Assembly (NCBI RefSeq): GCF_009014635.1
Contig: NZ_BKCF01000003.1
Coordinates: forward strand, 62,001-126,000
Direction of reading: 5' to 3'
DNA from: Patiriisocius marinistellae
Lineage (GTDB): Bacteria; Bacteroidota; Bacteroidia; Flavobacteriales; Flavobacteriaceae
Length of the DNA: 64,000 nucleotides
Shown here: one piece after another, positions 18,242 through 28,400 of the stretch
How the letters are laid out: each line of letters opens with the position of its first letter
How positions within the stretch are numbered: position 1 is the stretch's first letter
Made by a program: the position numbers and the translations under genes
Notes under the pieces: model-generated
Told to the model about the DNA's origin: nothing
Seen by the model: only the letters and a program-made list of their open reading frames with translations
Database searches by the model: none

Positions 18242-19081
18242 ATGAAAAAGATTTTAATCCCATTAGACTTTAAAGTTAACTGTTATGAAGCTATTGATTA
18301 TGCCATAAATTTTTTTAAGCATGAGAAATGTCATTTTTATTTTATTAATTGCTTTAAGCTAGACATTGATGGTCTTAACGCTATACATTTACTTCAAGCT
18401 GATGATGATTGGTTTGAAAAACCAAAGCATCAATCTGAAAAAAACCTAGGCTCAATTATTAAAAAATTTACAATTAATAATAGAGGTAAAGACCACCGTT
18501 TTAGTGCAATATCTAAGTGTAACAATTTAATTGAGGGTGTTAAAAGTGTAATTGAAGAAATTGATATTGATATAGTAATACTTGCTGGAAAAGCAAATAA
18601 TATTTCGACTGAAAAATATAGCAGAAACACAAAACGTATTATCGAAAATATACGAGAGTGTCCTATAATGATAATACCCTCATCAGCAAAAATACATGAA
18701 AACCCAGAGTTTGTTTTAGTATCAAATTTTGAGGAGGAATTACCCAAAACAGAATTAGAAAATTGGTATGAGTTAGTAAAAACTGCAAGGGGACTTATAA
18801 GAATAGTTACTCTAGCATCAAGGGATAAAATGACTTCGTTGCAAAAATTACATCAAAACCGTGTTAGATTTCAAATTGAGATGTTCTCAAACACACCTAT
18901 TGTAGTAGAATATATAGAAACGGCAAATGAATTAAAAGATTTTGCAAACTGTCATTCTGATTATGTAATTTGTTTAATTGACAAAAAACCAGATTTTTGG
19001 AGAATTTGTGGTATTACACATTCAAAGATTACAAACTTGGGACCTTTACAAAGCACTCCTCTTATAGCATTACACCGCTAA
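18242..19081 (+). CDS. tandem-domain universal stress protein
   Basis: 279 residues. The first Usp-like domain is clear: KKILIPLDFKVNCYEAIDYA at the start, DIDIVILAGKAN near residue 115, and a CPIMIIPSS terminal strand. The second domain (about 155-279) is degenerate but ends with the family-like STPLIALHR. The ATP-binding glycine loop G-x2-G-x9-GS/T is not evident, so it may belong to the non-ATP-binding type. Last gene of the sigma-54 operon. It converges with the next minus-strand gene, with no strong terminator between. Confidence 0.82.
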   Translation: MKKILIPLDFKVNCYEAIDYAINFFKHEKCHFYFINCFKLDIDGLNAIHLLQADDDWFEKPKHQSEKNLGSIIKKFTINNRGKDHRFSAISKCNNLIEGVKSVIEEIDIDIVILAGKANNISTEKYSRNTKRIIENIRECPIMIIPSSAKIHENPEFVLVSNFEEELPKTELENWYELVKTARGLIRIVTLASRDKMTSLQKLHQNRVRFQIEMFSNTPIVVEYIETANELKDFANCHSDYVICLIDKKPDFWRICGITHSKITNLGPLQSTPLIALHR

Positions 19082-19131
19082 TAACAATGAGAAAAAATAA
19101 TGCCTAAAAAAATTAAATAAAACAAGTTAAA

Positions 19132-19707
19132 CTATTCTATACAGCTTAAGTTTTCAACAAAAAATTCTCTAGGATATATAGGTTTAGCAATTTGTTCATT
19201 GCTAATCACTTTCTTGAAATTGACGTCAAAATTAGTATTCATAGTTGTTATGCGCATTGTATTTAAAGGTGAATTTGACAAACGCTTAATACTCACATCG
19301 TCAAGATAAAAAGAACCTTCACTAGTCATATTATTTAATGATTCCTCTCCCTTTGATTGTCTACCACACGTTTCTTCTCCTAAATATGGAGCAGAAACAA
19401 ATTCACCACTTTCTAATTGAAACGTAACTCTACTTTTATCATTATAACAAATTATAGGTGGCATCTCAACTGCATTTAGTGATGTATGTAGCACAAAAGA
19501 TTTGATATTTCCTTGCTTCATCAAAGAGAAATACATAAAAACAGTTTGACCATTTCCTACCATAAATTCGGCAAGAGACTCTTGGGTCAGTTTAAAAATT
19601 TCTTCTTCTGTTTCCATGTTAATTTTATAATCACAAATTTTTGTGTTTGATTGTGAAAATGTAGTAAATGCAAGGGTAAAAAATAATAATTGTACTATAA
19701 CTTTCAT
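19132..19707 (-). CDS. exported protein of unknown function
   Basis: 191 residues. I use ATG 19707, 2 bp after the methyltransferase stop, because it opens directly on a signal peptide (MKVIVQLLFFTLAFTTFSQS), whereas the longer frame overlaps the upstream gene. The mature part has Cys-containing segments (TKICDYKINMET; EETCGRQSKGEES; ENLSCIE) that might pair in disulfides in the periplasm. No family recognised. Confidence 0.65.
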   Translation of the reverse strand: MKVIVQLLFFTLAFTTFSQSNTKICDYKINMETEEEIFKLTQESLAEFMVGNGQTVFMYFSLMKQGNIKSFVLHTSLNAVEMPPIICYNDKSRVTFQLESGEFVSAPYLGEETCGRQSKGEESLNNMTSEGSFYLDDVSIKRLSNSPLNTMRITTMNTNFDVNFKKVISNEQIAKPIYPREFFVENLSCIE

Positions 19708-19709
19708 AG

Positions 19710-20876
19710 TTAGATTTTTGCGCAAATTAAAAGTATTTTTTGGTTTTTAGCAACCGTAGTAAAAAATAGATAATGATTCCCCCCATCTTTCAATTTCCAC
19801 TTTTTCCTAAGTGTTGCAACACTTTCAGGGAAATTACGGGTGGTTATATTTGCTTTATCAAAAGTAATACCATTACGCATTTCTTTTTTATTGTAATTAA
19901 TAATTTGTTTAATTTTAAAGCTACGACCAGGAAAAATTTGTAATTCTTCACTTGTATAAAGGTGTGTGTGTTTTTCTAATTTTTCCACTTTAAATCTACT
20001 AGGTAACAAATTGAATGCTCCACTTTTCATAATTGCAGCATTAGGTTCGTAGAGATATTTCTTCGGAAATGTATACGTATTATCCTTTTTGTCTTCCCAT
20101 AAAAATGAGAATGTTTCATTGCCCTTATCAGAAATGTTTATTGTTTTAATTTTTAAGGCTTCGAAAGTTTTTTTATTAATCAGCCATAACAATTCCTTCA
20201 CTTCATTTTCAACTGCAACTATATGAATTTCTTTTACAAAATCTAATTCAGAAAGTCCCACCGAAATATCTAGCATGGGAGAGGTTTTGATTAATATAGT
20301 ATCTGTATGCTGGAATAATACATTTAAATTTTTAGGAATATTTGGCAAACAATCTTTTAAAAAAAATACTTTTCCTTTAGTGTCATGGCGGCGTGATGGG
20401 TCAATATAAACAACATCAAATTTTAAAGATTGAAGATGATCAAATGCATTTCCTGTAATACATTTAATATTATGTTTTTTTAACTTTTTATAATTATGAT
20501 TCACAATTTGAGAAAGAGATTCATTAATTTCAAAATGTGTAACAGTTTTAAAAACTTTAGAAAAAAATAAACAATCTACTCCATAACCTCCAGTAAAATC
20601 TGCAAGTGTTTCGCCGGTTACTAATCTTGATTTATAAGCTGCAGTAACTTGTGATGATGTTTGTTCAAGGTTTAATTTAGGAGGGTAGAGGATACCTTCG
20701 GTTGAATGCCAAATGGGAAGTTTTTTTTCTGCTTTCTTTCTACTTTCAATCTGTGTAATTAATTGCTTTGTTGAAATTTCAGAAAAAGGGCTACCGCTAA
20801 ACGCTAGTTTTGTAGAATCACCTTCATAATTGAAAATGAATTTTTGCACCTCTTTATTAAGTAAAGGGTTATCCAA
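19710..20876 (-). CDS. class I SAM-dependent methyltransferase with THUMP-like C-terminus
   Basis: 388 residues. The SAM-binding motif is ADFTGGYGVDCLFFSK, and the acidic/catalytic loop is FDVVYIDPSRRHDTKGK, close to the DPPY-like motifs of RNA methyltransferases. The C-terminal 80 residues match the THUMP-like domain found in this Bacteroidota family. The substrate is probably RNA. The start is TTG, 3 bp after the stop of the AI-2E-family gene, with no internal Met near the N-terminus. Confidence 0.8.
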   Translation of the reverse strand: MDNPLLNKEVQKFIFNYEGDSTKLAFSGSPFSEISTKQLITQIESRKKAEKKLPIWHSTEGILYPPKLNLEQTSSQVTAAYKSRLVTGETLADFTGGYGVDCLFFSKVFKTVTHFEINESLSQIVNHNYKKLKKHNIKCITGNAFDHLQSLKFDVVYIDPSRRHDTKGKVFFLKDCLPNIPKNLNVLFQHTDTILIKTSPMLDISVGLSELDFVKEIHIVAVENEVKELLWLINKKTFEALKIKTINISDKGNETFSFLWEDKKDNTYTFPKKYLYEPNAAIMKSGAFNLLPSRFKVEKLEKHTHLYTSEELQIFPGRSFKIKQIINYNKKEMRNGITFDKANITTRNFPESVATLRKKWKLKDGGNHYLFFTTVAKNQKILLICAKI

Positions 20877-20879
20877 TTT

Positions 20880-21968
20880 TTATAAATTTTGGGTGAGTCT
20901 TTTTACAATTTTATATTCTGAAAAGAACTCTTTTGATACTACTTTTATAACGGTATATGTGGGCACCGCCAGTATCATTCCTGCAACTCCAAATATAAAT
21001 CCACCAATGAGTATGGCTAAGAAAATTTCTAATGGATGTGATCGTACGCTTTTACCAAATATAACGGGTTGTGAAATAAAATTATCAAAGAGTTGTGCTA
21101 TACCATATCCTATAGTTAGATAAATTAAGAGCGGCAGTAGTTGTGATGAAAAATCTGCACCTAGGTTATTTGATGTTATGACTAAAACCATTACCACATA
21201 CCCTATAAGCGGACCTAAATAGGGTACAATATTTAGAAAAGCACAAATTACTGCGATTGCGAGTACATTCTCTATTTTAAAGAATAATAGTAAAACAGAG
21301 TAAAAAATAGTTAAAATAAGAATTTGAAATGTTAAGCCTATAAAGTACCTTGAGAGTAACTCTTTTGTTTTATTAAATACTAGAACAAATCTTTTTTCAT
21401 TTTCTTCTCTTGCAAATACTGTGACAGTATGTATAACCATGGATTCATCTTTAAGCAAAAAAAATGAAATGAATATTACAGAGAAAAAACCTATAATAGC
21501 ACTTCCAACGTTACCAAAGAAGATGTCGATAAAGCTAGGAACAACTTCTGTATCAAAGTTTTTTACGTATTCGGTTCTTTTAATTGCTTCAACAATATCA
21601 ATTTGTTCAACACCCAAATAGTCACTAGCTTGAATATTAAGCTCATTTAAATCAGTTTTTACGCCTTCAAAATCAATTTCAGAGATTGCTTGGCTCTCTT
21701 CAATAATAATTGGTACAAATATCCATAACAAGCCAATAATTACAGAAATAACCATCAATAGTGTTATAAAAGCAGCAAAGTTGTTTTTAAAGTTTAGCTT
21801 ATTCTTTAAGAAAAGTATAATAGGTCTTCCTATCAACGAAATAACAGCGGCTACTCCTATATATAAAAATATAACTTGAATTTTGTAAAGAAACCATAGC
21901 AATAAAATAACACCTGCAACGATGGCAAGTGCTTTAATAATTCCAAGGGCTATGATTTTTGGCTTCAC
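20880..21968 (-). CDS. AI-2E family transporter / PerM-like permease
   Basis: A 362-residue membrane protein with about eight helices and the family pattern: two N-terminal helices (ALAIVAGVILLLWFLYKI), a soluble insert around residues 90-140, then a C-terminal helical bundle with the conserved LNIVPYLGPLIG and HPLEIFLAILIGGFIFG motifs. Family members export small solutes or, in some, sodium. True AI-2 transport is rarely demonstrated. GTG start. Confidence 0.85.
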   Translation of the reverse strand: MKPKIIALGIIKALAIVAGVILLLWFLYKIQVIFLYIGVAAVISLIGRPIILFLKNKLNFKNNFAAFITLLMVISVIIGLLWIFVPIIIEESQAISEIDFEGVKTDLNELNIQASDYLGVEQIDIVEAIKRTEYVKNFDTEVVPSFIDIFFGNVGSAIIGFFSVIFISFFLLKDESMVIHTVTVFAREENEKRFVLVFNKTKELLSRYFIGLTFQILILTIFYSVLLLFFKIENVLAIAVICAFLNIVPYLGPLIGYVVMVLVITSNNLGADFSSQLLPLLIYLTIGYGIAQLFDNFISQPVIFGKSVRSHPLEIFLAILIGGFIFGVAGMILAVPTYTVIKVVSKEFFSEYKIVKRLTQNL

Positions 21969-22002
21969 GTTGTAAATATAGCAAATTGTGATGTCGAAAC
22001 TA

Positions 22003-22506
22003 TCAAAATTTTGTTAAGGCAAAGAGTGCAATAGATGTAGCTTGAATTACATTCATACTACTATTTTTACCCTGCATTTCAATATGTAAGCTGGTTTTTG
22101 CAAACCTTAAAGCATCTATAGAAATACCATTTTTTTCATTACCTATGATGAGTATAGTAGTTTTTGTTTTATCAATTTTAAACGTCTCTAAAGGTATGCT
22201 TTGAGTAGTTAATTCTAATGCAATAATTGAATGTTCTTTTTTATTAAAAGTTTCTAATAGATTAATTATACTTAAGCCATCTTTAAATGAAATATTATTT
22301 TCTGTACTGCGAGCTGTTCTTTTCAACCTTGAAGATCCAAGATCAACAGTAGTACCACAAAAGTATATTTGATTAATTCCTAAAGCGTCACAAGCTCTAA
22401 ACAGAGAACCTATATTTGCGGGACTATTGACATTGTCACAAACAAGTATAATATTTGGGACATTTGCAGTAAAAATAGTTTCTTCGTGAGATAATTGAGT
22501 AGCCAT
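22003..22506 (-). CDS. TrmH/SpoU family RNA methyltransferase
   Basis: 167 residues of the knotted SPOUT fold. The three motifs are present: VNSPANIGSLFRACDALG, TTILIIGNEKNGI and MQGKNSSMNVIQATSIALF. It lacks the N-terminal substrate-binding extension of TrmH or RlmB, so it is a minimal 2'-O-ribose methyltransferase of unknown target. It starts 10 bp after the DUF4159 gene. Confidence 0.87.
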   Translation of the reverse strand: MATQLSHEETIFTANVPNIILVCDNVNSPANIGSLFRACDALGINQIYFCGTTVDLGSSRLKRTARSTENNISFKDGLSIINLLETFNKKEHSIIALELTTQSIPLETFKIDKTKTTILIIGNEKNGISIDALRFAKTSLHIEMQGKNSSMNVIQATSIALFALTKF

Positions 22507-22516
22507 TAATTAAAAA

Positions 22517-23164
22517 TTAATTTTCAAAGGCATATTTTATAATATTTGCTCCCATTCTAAGAGCCTTTAACCTCACGGCCTCAGGGTCATTGTGTATTTC
22601 TGGATTTTCCCAACCATCACCAAGGTCACTTTCAAAAGAGTATAAAATAACAAGTCTACCATTTATTTCGACTCCAAAAGCTTGTGGTCGTGAGTTGTCG
22701 TGTTCATGAATTTTAGGGAGTCCATCAGGGAATTTAAAGTGGTACGAGAAAATAGGGTGATTACCAGGAAGTTCTTTTAATTCTTGATTAGGAAATAACT
22801 TGGTAATTTCTTTTCTCAAGTATTGATCCATACCATAATTATCATCTATATGTAAAAAACCTCCACTCATTAAATAATCTCTTAAATTTTCTGTCTCTTC
22901 TTGTGTAAAAAATACATTTCCATGACCCGTCATATGAAGAAGTGGGTAATCAAAAATATCAATACTCCCTGGTGTTACAGTTTTAGTTTTATTATCTAAG
23001 TTTGTATCAATTTGAGAATTGCAAAAATCCACAAGGTTAGGCAATGCAGTAGGATTACTATACCAGTCACCGCCACCACCATATTGTAAGACAGCAATGT
23101 CCTGACTAAATAATATAGCAGGAGTTAAACTAATAAGAATTAAAATTTTTTTGAGAATCTTCAT
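22517..23164 (-). CDS. DUF4159 domain protein, exported
   Basis: 215 residues from ATG 23164; a TTG nine bases upstream is less likely. The signal peptide is MKILKKILILISLTPAILFS. The body matches the DUF4159 pattern, a glutamine-amidotransferase-like fold: LLHMTGHGNVFFTQEE, GGFLHIDDNYGMD, HPIFSYHF and GDGWENPE. In other bacteria these proteins neighbour MoxR/ATPase clusters, but no such genes are seen here. Role unknown. Confidence 0.82.
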   Translation of the reverse strand: MKILKKILILISLTPAILFSQDIAVLQYGGGGDWYSNPTALPNLVDFCNSQIDTNLDNKTKTVTPGSIDIFDYPLLHMTGHGNVFFTQEETENLRDYLMSGGFLHIDDNYGMDQYLRKEITKLFPNQELKELPGNHPIFSYHFKFPDGLPKIHEHDNSRPQAFGVEINGRLVILYSFESDLGDGWENPEIHNDPEAVRLKALRMGANIIKYAFEN

Positions 23165-23207
23165 AGAACTCAAAAATAATAAATGGGGGAGATAAGTGAT
23201 GGCTTTA

Positions 23208-23438
23208 TTATAGAAATGTTTTTCTATTCATGATACTAGCCGTTCTGTCTGTAAAATTCATCCAATCTTCTTTAAGTGAATTTTCAAAAGTGACAACATC
23301 AATATCGATTTGTATTTCATTAATCAATTTATTGATGTGTTGAATACCCAATGAAGTTAATTGCTGGTTAGAAGTAACCCTAGCAGTAACATTCTTTGGT
23401 TGTGAGGAGATTTTCTTTTTTTGTAAAAGTAAATCCAA
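23208..23438 (-). CDS. small hypothetical protein
   Basis: 76 residues, charged and soluble (MDLLLQKKKISSQPKNVTAR at the start, ENSLKEDWMNFTDRTASIMN near the end), with no signal peptide or motif I recognise. It lies between rsmE and the DUF4159 gene in the same direction, with about 135 bp of AT-rich DNA separating it from rsmE. Retained for position and normal composition. Confidence 0.5.
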   Translation of the reverse strand: MDLLLQKKKISSQPKNVTARVTSNQQLTSLGIQHINKLINEIQIDIDVVTFENSLKEDWMNFTDRTASIMNRKTFL

Positions 23439-23573
23439 AATAATACGTGTTTATAGTTAATAAAATAAAATATGTTGCAATTTAGAGAAAATTCTTACAC
23501 AAACACTGTAATTGTCTAATTATTTATTAATGAGGGATATATATTTATCTGTTTTCGTTTAAAAGTAAATTTA

Positions 23574-24284
23574 TCAGACAAAGTGATATGATACACTATG
23601 ACAAGCAACAATGGCAGCCGTTTCAGTCCTTAATCTATTTTTGCCTAAGTGTATTGCATCAAAATTATTTTTGAGTGCAAATTCTATTTCAGAAGTTGAA
23701 AAATCACCTTCGGGTCCAATCAATATAGTAATATCTTTCTGAAATTTTAATACAGACTTTAATGATTGTTTTTTTGCATCTTCACAATGGGCAATATAAC
23801 GGTGCGTTTCTATTTCCGAAGCAGTACAAATAAATTCTTTAAAACTAACTGCATCATTTAAAATAGGGAAATAAGCTTTTAATGATTGTTTTGCTGCGCT
23901 TTGAATTATCTTTTCATAACGTTCTGGTTTAATTACTTTGCGTTCACTATGATCGCATATGATGGGTGTTATCTGTGTAATTCCTATTTCGGTAGCTTTT
24001 TCTAAAAACCATTCGTAACGGTCGTTTAACTTAGTAGGAGCAACAGCTAGATGTAAATTATACTCAGGTTTTGGTTGTGCCTCTACACCTTTTATATGTG
24101 CAATACACTGTTTTGGATTTGAACTCTCAAGGGTCGCCTTGTAGAAATTTCCGTAGCCATCTGTTAAGTCTAGAATATCACCCACTTGTTTACGCAATAC
24201 TTTTATAATATGACGACTTTCATCTTTTTCAAATATAATTTGTGAGCTCGAAGGTGTTAGTGTAGAATTGTAAAAAAGTTGCAT
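23574..24284 (-). CDS. rsmE: 16S rRNA (uracil1498-N3)-methyltransferase
   Basis: SPOUT-class enzyme that methylates N3 of U1498 of 16S rRNA. In its 236 residues, the PUA-like N-terminus (DESRHIIKVLRKQVGDIL) is followed by the catalytic part with APTKLNDRYEWFLEKATEIG, QSAAKQSLK, ILIGPEGDFSTSEI and LGKNRLRTETAAI, all family hallmarks. It starts 11 bp after the tsaD stop, so it is probably cotranscribed. Confidence 0.94.
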   Translation of the reverse strand: MQLFYNSTLTPSSSQIIFEKDESRHIIKVLRKQVGDILDLTDGYGNFYKATLESSNPKQCIAHIKGVEAQPKPEYNLHLAVAPTKLNDRYEWFLEKATEIGITQITPIICDHSERKVIKPERYEKIIQSAAKQSLKAYFPILNDAVSFKEFICTASEIETHRYIAHCEDAKKQSLKSVLKFQKDITILIGPEGDFSTSEIEFALKNNFDAIHLGKNRLRTETAAIVACHSVSYHFV

Positions 24285-24295
24285 AAGTTAAATAT

Positions 24296-25318
24296 TTAAA
24301 ATTTTAATCGGGCTGCCGCAATAACACTATTATCAGCAATAAGACCCGCTTTTAATTTTAGTTCACCTACAATAGCAATCATTGCAGCATTATCTGTACA
24401 AAATTCAAATCTAGGAATATGAGTTGTCCAACCATATTTTTGCTCGCTTTCTTTTAATGCAGTTCTAATTCCACTATTTGCTGAAACTCCGCCTCCTATA
24501 GCAATCTCATTAATACCAGTATGTTTTACGGCATTTTTTAATTTGTCAATAACATAACTAACTATTGTAAATTGTAAACTAGCACAAATATCTGCCATAT
24601 TTTCCTTAACAAAATTAGGATTTTCAGCAGTTTGCTTTTCCACAAAATACAAAACAGCTGTTTTTAAACCACTAAAACTAAAATCCATTGGTTTTACTTT
24701 TGGCTTCGGAAATTTAAAACGTTTAGGATCGCCTTGTTGCGCATATGTATCTACTAAAGGCCCTCCAGGATAAGTAAGACCTAAAATTTTAGCGCTTTTA
24801 TCAAATGCTTCACCTATAGCGTCATCAATTGTTTGACCAATTACTTCCATTTTGAAATGGCTCGTTACTTTAACAATTTGGGTATGCCCACCACTTATTG
24901 TTAACGCTAAAAAAGGAAAATTAGGGGTTTGTTGACCATCAGCTTTTATAAAATGAGCTAAAATGTGTGCTTGCATGTGATTTACATCAATTAAAGGAAT
25001 ATCCAATCCATATGCTAAAGACTTTGCAAATGAGGTGCCTACGAGTAAAGAACCCATCAATCCAGGACCCCTTGTAAATGCTATTGCGCTTAGTTGTTTT
25101 TTGTCGATATTTGCCTTTTTTAAAGCTAAATCAACAACAGGCACGATGTTTTGTTGATGCGCTCTAGAAGCGAGTTCGGGGACAACACCACCGTACTCTT
25201 CATGTATTTTTTGAGTAGCGACAACATTGCTTAATATTACGCCGTTGTGTATTATAGCCGCTGCGGTATCATCGCATGAGGACTCAATACCTAATATGTA
25301 TGTATTTTCGCTATTCAT
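24296..25318 (-). CDS. tsaD: tRNA threonylcarbamoyladenosine transferase TsaD
   Basis: Transfers threonylcarbamoyl to A37 of ANN-decoding tRNAs together with TsaB and TsaE. 340 residues with the ASKHA signature ILGIESSCDDTA at the start, metal ligands His114 and His118 in VNHMQAHILAH, the nucleotide-binding SGGHTQ, and GGGVSANSG. It is divergent from the TamB-like gene and shares about 70-110 bp with it. Confidence 0.96.
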   Translation of the reverse strand: MNSENTYILGIESSCDDTAAAIIHNGVILSNVVATQKIHEEYGGVVPELASRAHQQNIVPVVDLALKKANIDKKQLSAIAFTRGPGLMGSLLVGTSFAKSLAYGLDIPLIDVNHMQAHILAHFIKADGQQTPNFPFLALTISGGHTQIVKVTSHFKMEVIGQTIDDAIGEAFDKSAKILGLTYPGGPLVDTYAQQGDPKRFKFPKPKVKPMDFSFSGLKTAVLYFVEKQTAENPNFVKENMADICASLQFTIVSYVIDKLKNAVKHTGINEIAIGGGVSANSGIRTALKESEQKYGWTTHIPRFEFCTDNAAMIAIVGELKLKAGLIADNSVIAAARLKF

Positions 25319-25431
25319 TTTTTATAAAGGCACATTTATTGGTTGTAAAATTATAACTTTAAAAGCGTATCAAAAAATTAAGAAAAATAATAGTTCGCAC
25401 TTTTGTAATCATCGCATTACTACTACTACTA

Positions 25432-28400
25432 TTGGTTATTATTTTGTCTATACCGGCCGTGCAAACCCGTATAGCAGAGAAAGTTACAGACGGCCTTAAT
25501 GAAACATACGGCACTGATATTCACGTTGATAGAATAGGCTTAAATTGGCGTGGAGAAGTGGATGCACGCGACATTTATATTGCAGACCATCACCAAGATA
25601 CCCTTATTTTTGCAGAACAACTACAAACTAATGTTTTAAGCTTTCGTAATTTGATTTATGGTGATCTTGGCTTCGGAAATATTAACCTTACAAGAGCTAA
25701 ATTATATGTTAAAAATTACAAAGATGAAGACAGTGACAATCTTACAGTTTTTGCAAATAAATTTAATGATAGCACTACAGAGAGTACAGCCGTATTTAAA
25801 CTTTTTAGTAATAATGTAGTTATAGCAGATAGTCATGTAAAGATTATAAATGAAAATCTATCTAATCCTGATGTGTTTAGTTTGACTAATCTTAATACAG
25901 AGGCTTCAGATTTTAAAGTAATAGGTCCTAAAGTTTTTGCAGATATTGAATCCCTATCTCTTATTGCTGCAAGAGGATTTAAAATTGAAAATTTGAAAAC
26001 AGATTTTTCTTACGGTCTTACTAAAATGACGCTTAAAGATTTGGTTTTAGAGACAGAAGATTCAAAATTAACTGGAACAATTTCAATGGCCTATGAAAAT
26101 GGATTTTCAGATTTTGAAAATACTGTAATTCTTGATGGAGATTTTGAACCTTCTGTAATTTCAACAAATGATTTAAAATCATTTTATGATGAATTTGGTA
26201 AAAATCAAAAAATAGATTTTCAAGGTAAAATTAACGGAACACTTAATGACTTTTCTTATACAAATGCAAACTTAAGCACTAGTAATACAAGACTCTCAGG
26301 TGATTTTTCATTTAAAAATTTATTAAAGGGTAGTAATGCTTTTAATATTGATATGAAAAACCATCGTGTAAGAACGAGCTATTATGATCTGAGAAGATTT
26401 TTGCCAAATATTTTGGGTCCCGTTTTACCAGAACAATTAAATGATCTTGGTGTATTTAACTATAATGGTAATACAAAAATAAATAGTATCAAACTTGATA
26501 CTGATGGAACCTTTACAAGTGATTTAGGTAATGCAAAAGCAAAATTAGTTATTAATAATTATAGCGAAACTAATCTTGCAGATTATAAAGGTAAGCTTGT
26601 TTTAAATACGTTTAATTTAGGAAAACTTGCAGGTACAACTTCCCTTGGTAATATTACTGCAGATGTTAAATTTGACGGTCGAGGTTTTACACAAGCTTCG
26701 GTTGATACTAAAATTGAAGGAACAATAAGCTCTTTTGAATTTGAAAAGTATAATTATCAAAACATTTCGGTCTCCGGTAAATTAAAAGATCCATTATTTA
26801 ATGGAGATCTAGTAATAAATGACCCCAATTTAAAACTCGAGTTTAAAGGATTAATTGATGTTTCAAAAGATTTTAATCAATATGACTTTGAGGCAAATGT
26901 AACTTTTGCAGAGCTTAATAAATTAAACCTTATTAAACGAGATAGTATCTCTGTATTTGCGGGAAAGGTTATTATGGATATGGACGGAACTAACATTGAC
27001 AATGTAGTTGGAACCATAAATTTTAAAGAAACATTTTACCAAAATGAAGATGATGATTTTTATTTTGATGACTTTAAAATAATTTCCTCTTTTAAAGAGG
27101 AAGAAAGAATTATTGAAGTAAACTCTCCAGATATTGTAGATGGTAAAATTTCTGGACAATTTTTATTAGAAGATATCCCTAATTTATTTATAAATGGAAT
27201 AGGTAATGTGTATGCAAATTACATCCCGCAAGAAGTCACTACTAATCAATATATTGATTATGAGTTTACAGTATATAATAAGATAATAGAAGTTTTTGTT
27301 CCTCAGTTACAATTAGGAGAAAACTCAAGATTAAAAGGGTCTGTATCTTCAGATGACTCTAAATTTGAATTAGATTTTAAATCGCCTGAAATTATAGTTC
27401 TTGATTATTATTTAGGGAAGGTTAACGTTCAAGTTGATAACGATAATCCTCTTTTCAATACATATGTATCAATAGATTCAATTTACACTGGTTTCTATAA
27501 CGCAATAGATTTCAGCTTAATAAACAAAACACTTAATGATACACTTTATATTCGATCAGAATTTAAAGGAGGAAAAGAAAAGCAAGATATTTTTGATCTC
27601 TCATTATTTCACACAATTAATCCACAGGGTAAATCTGTAGTCGGTATTAAAAAAAGTAGTATTGATTATAAAGGTAATGTGTGGTATATTAATGAGGAGA
27701 ACAATGATTTAAATAAAGTATCGTTCGACGATAATTTTAAGCAGGTTCAAATAGATAGCTTAATGCTAAATCATAACGAGGAGCGCATCTCATTAGGTGG
27801 TCGTTTACGAGATTCTACCTATAAAAATCTTAAGGCGAGTTTTAAAAATGTAAATATTGGAAATCTCGTTCCCCCAGTAGATAGTTTACGACTTAATGGT
27901 ACAATGAATGGTTCGCTAGATTTTTTACAGGAAAATGGCGCCTATTATCCAGATGCAAATATTACAATAGATGCAATTAACATCAATGATATTGAATTTG
28001 GTGACCTTACATTAGCTGTTGAAGGAAATGAAGATCTTACTCGATATAACATCAATACATCATTGATAAATAACGATGTAAAATCTATTAATGCTGTGGG
28101 TAGTATTGATGTGGCAAAAAAGAACCCCCAAATTGACTTAGACATTCGCCTTAATGACTTTAATATGCAGGCATTTAGCCCTTTTGGTGCAGATGTAGTG
28201 AGTAATATACGTGGGCTTGCATCTGGTTCTGCAAAGGTTGACGGAAATTACAAAGAGCCTAATATCTCGGGGCGATTAAATTTACGTGAAGCTGGTTTGC
28301 TCATCCCATACTTAAACACAGATTTTGATTTAGACAACAGCACCCAAGTAGTGTTAACAAAAAATAAATTAGAAATTGACCGCACAGATATTACAGATAC

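Noticed and set aside
25227-25499. Plus-strand frame across the tsaD start and TamB-like start
   Set aside because: It overlaps both genes and its protein is a low-quality translation; the TamB-like frame is clearly the coding one.
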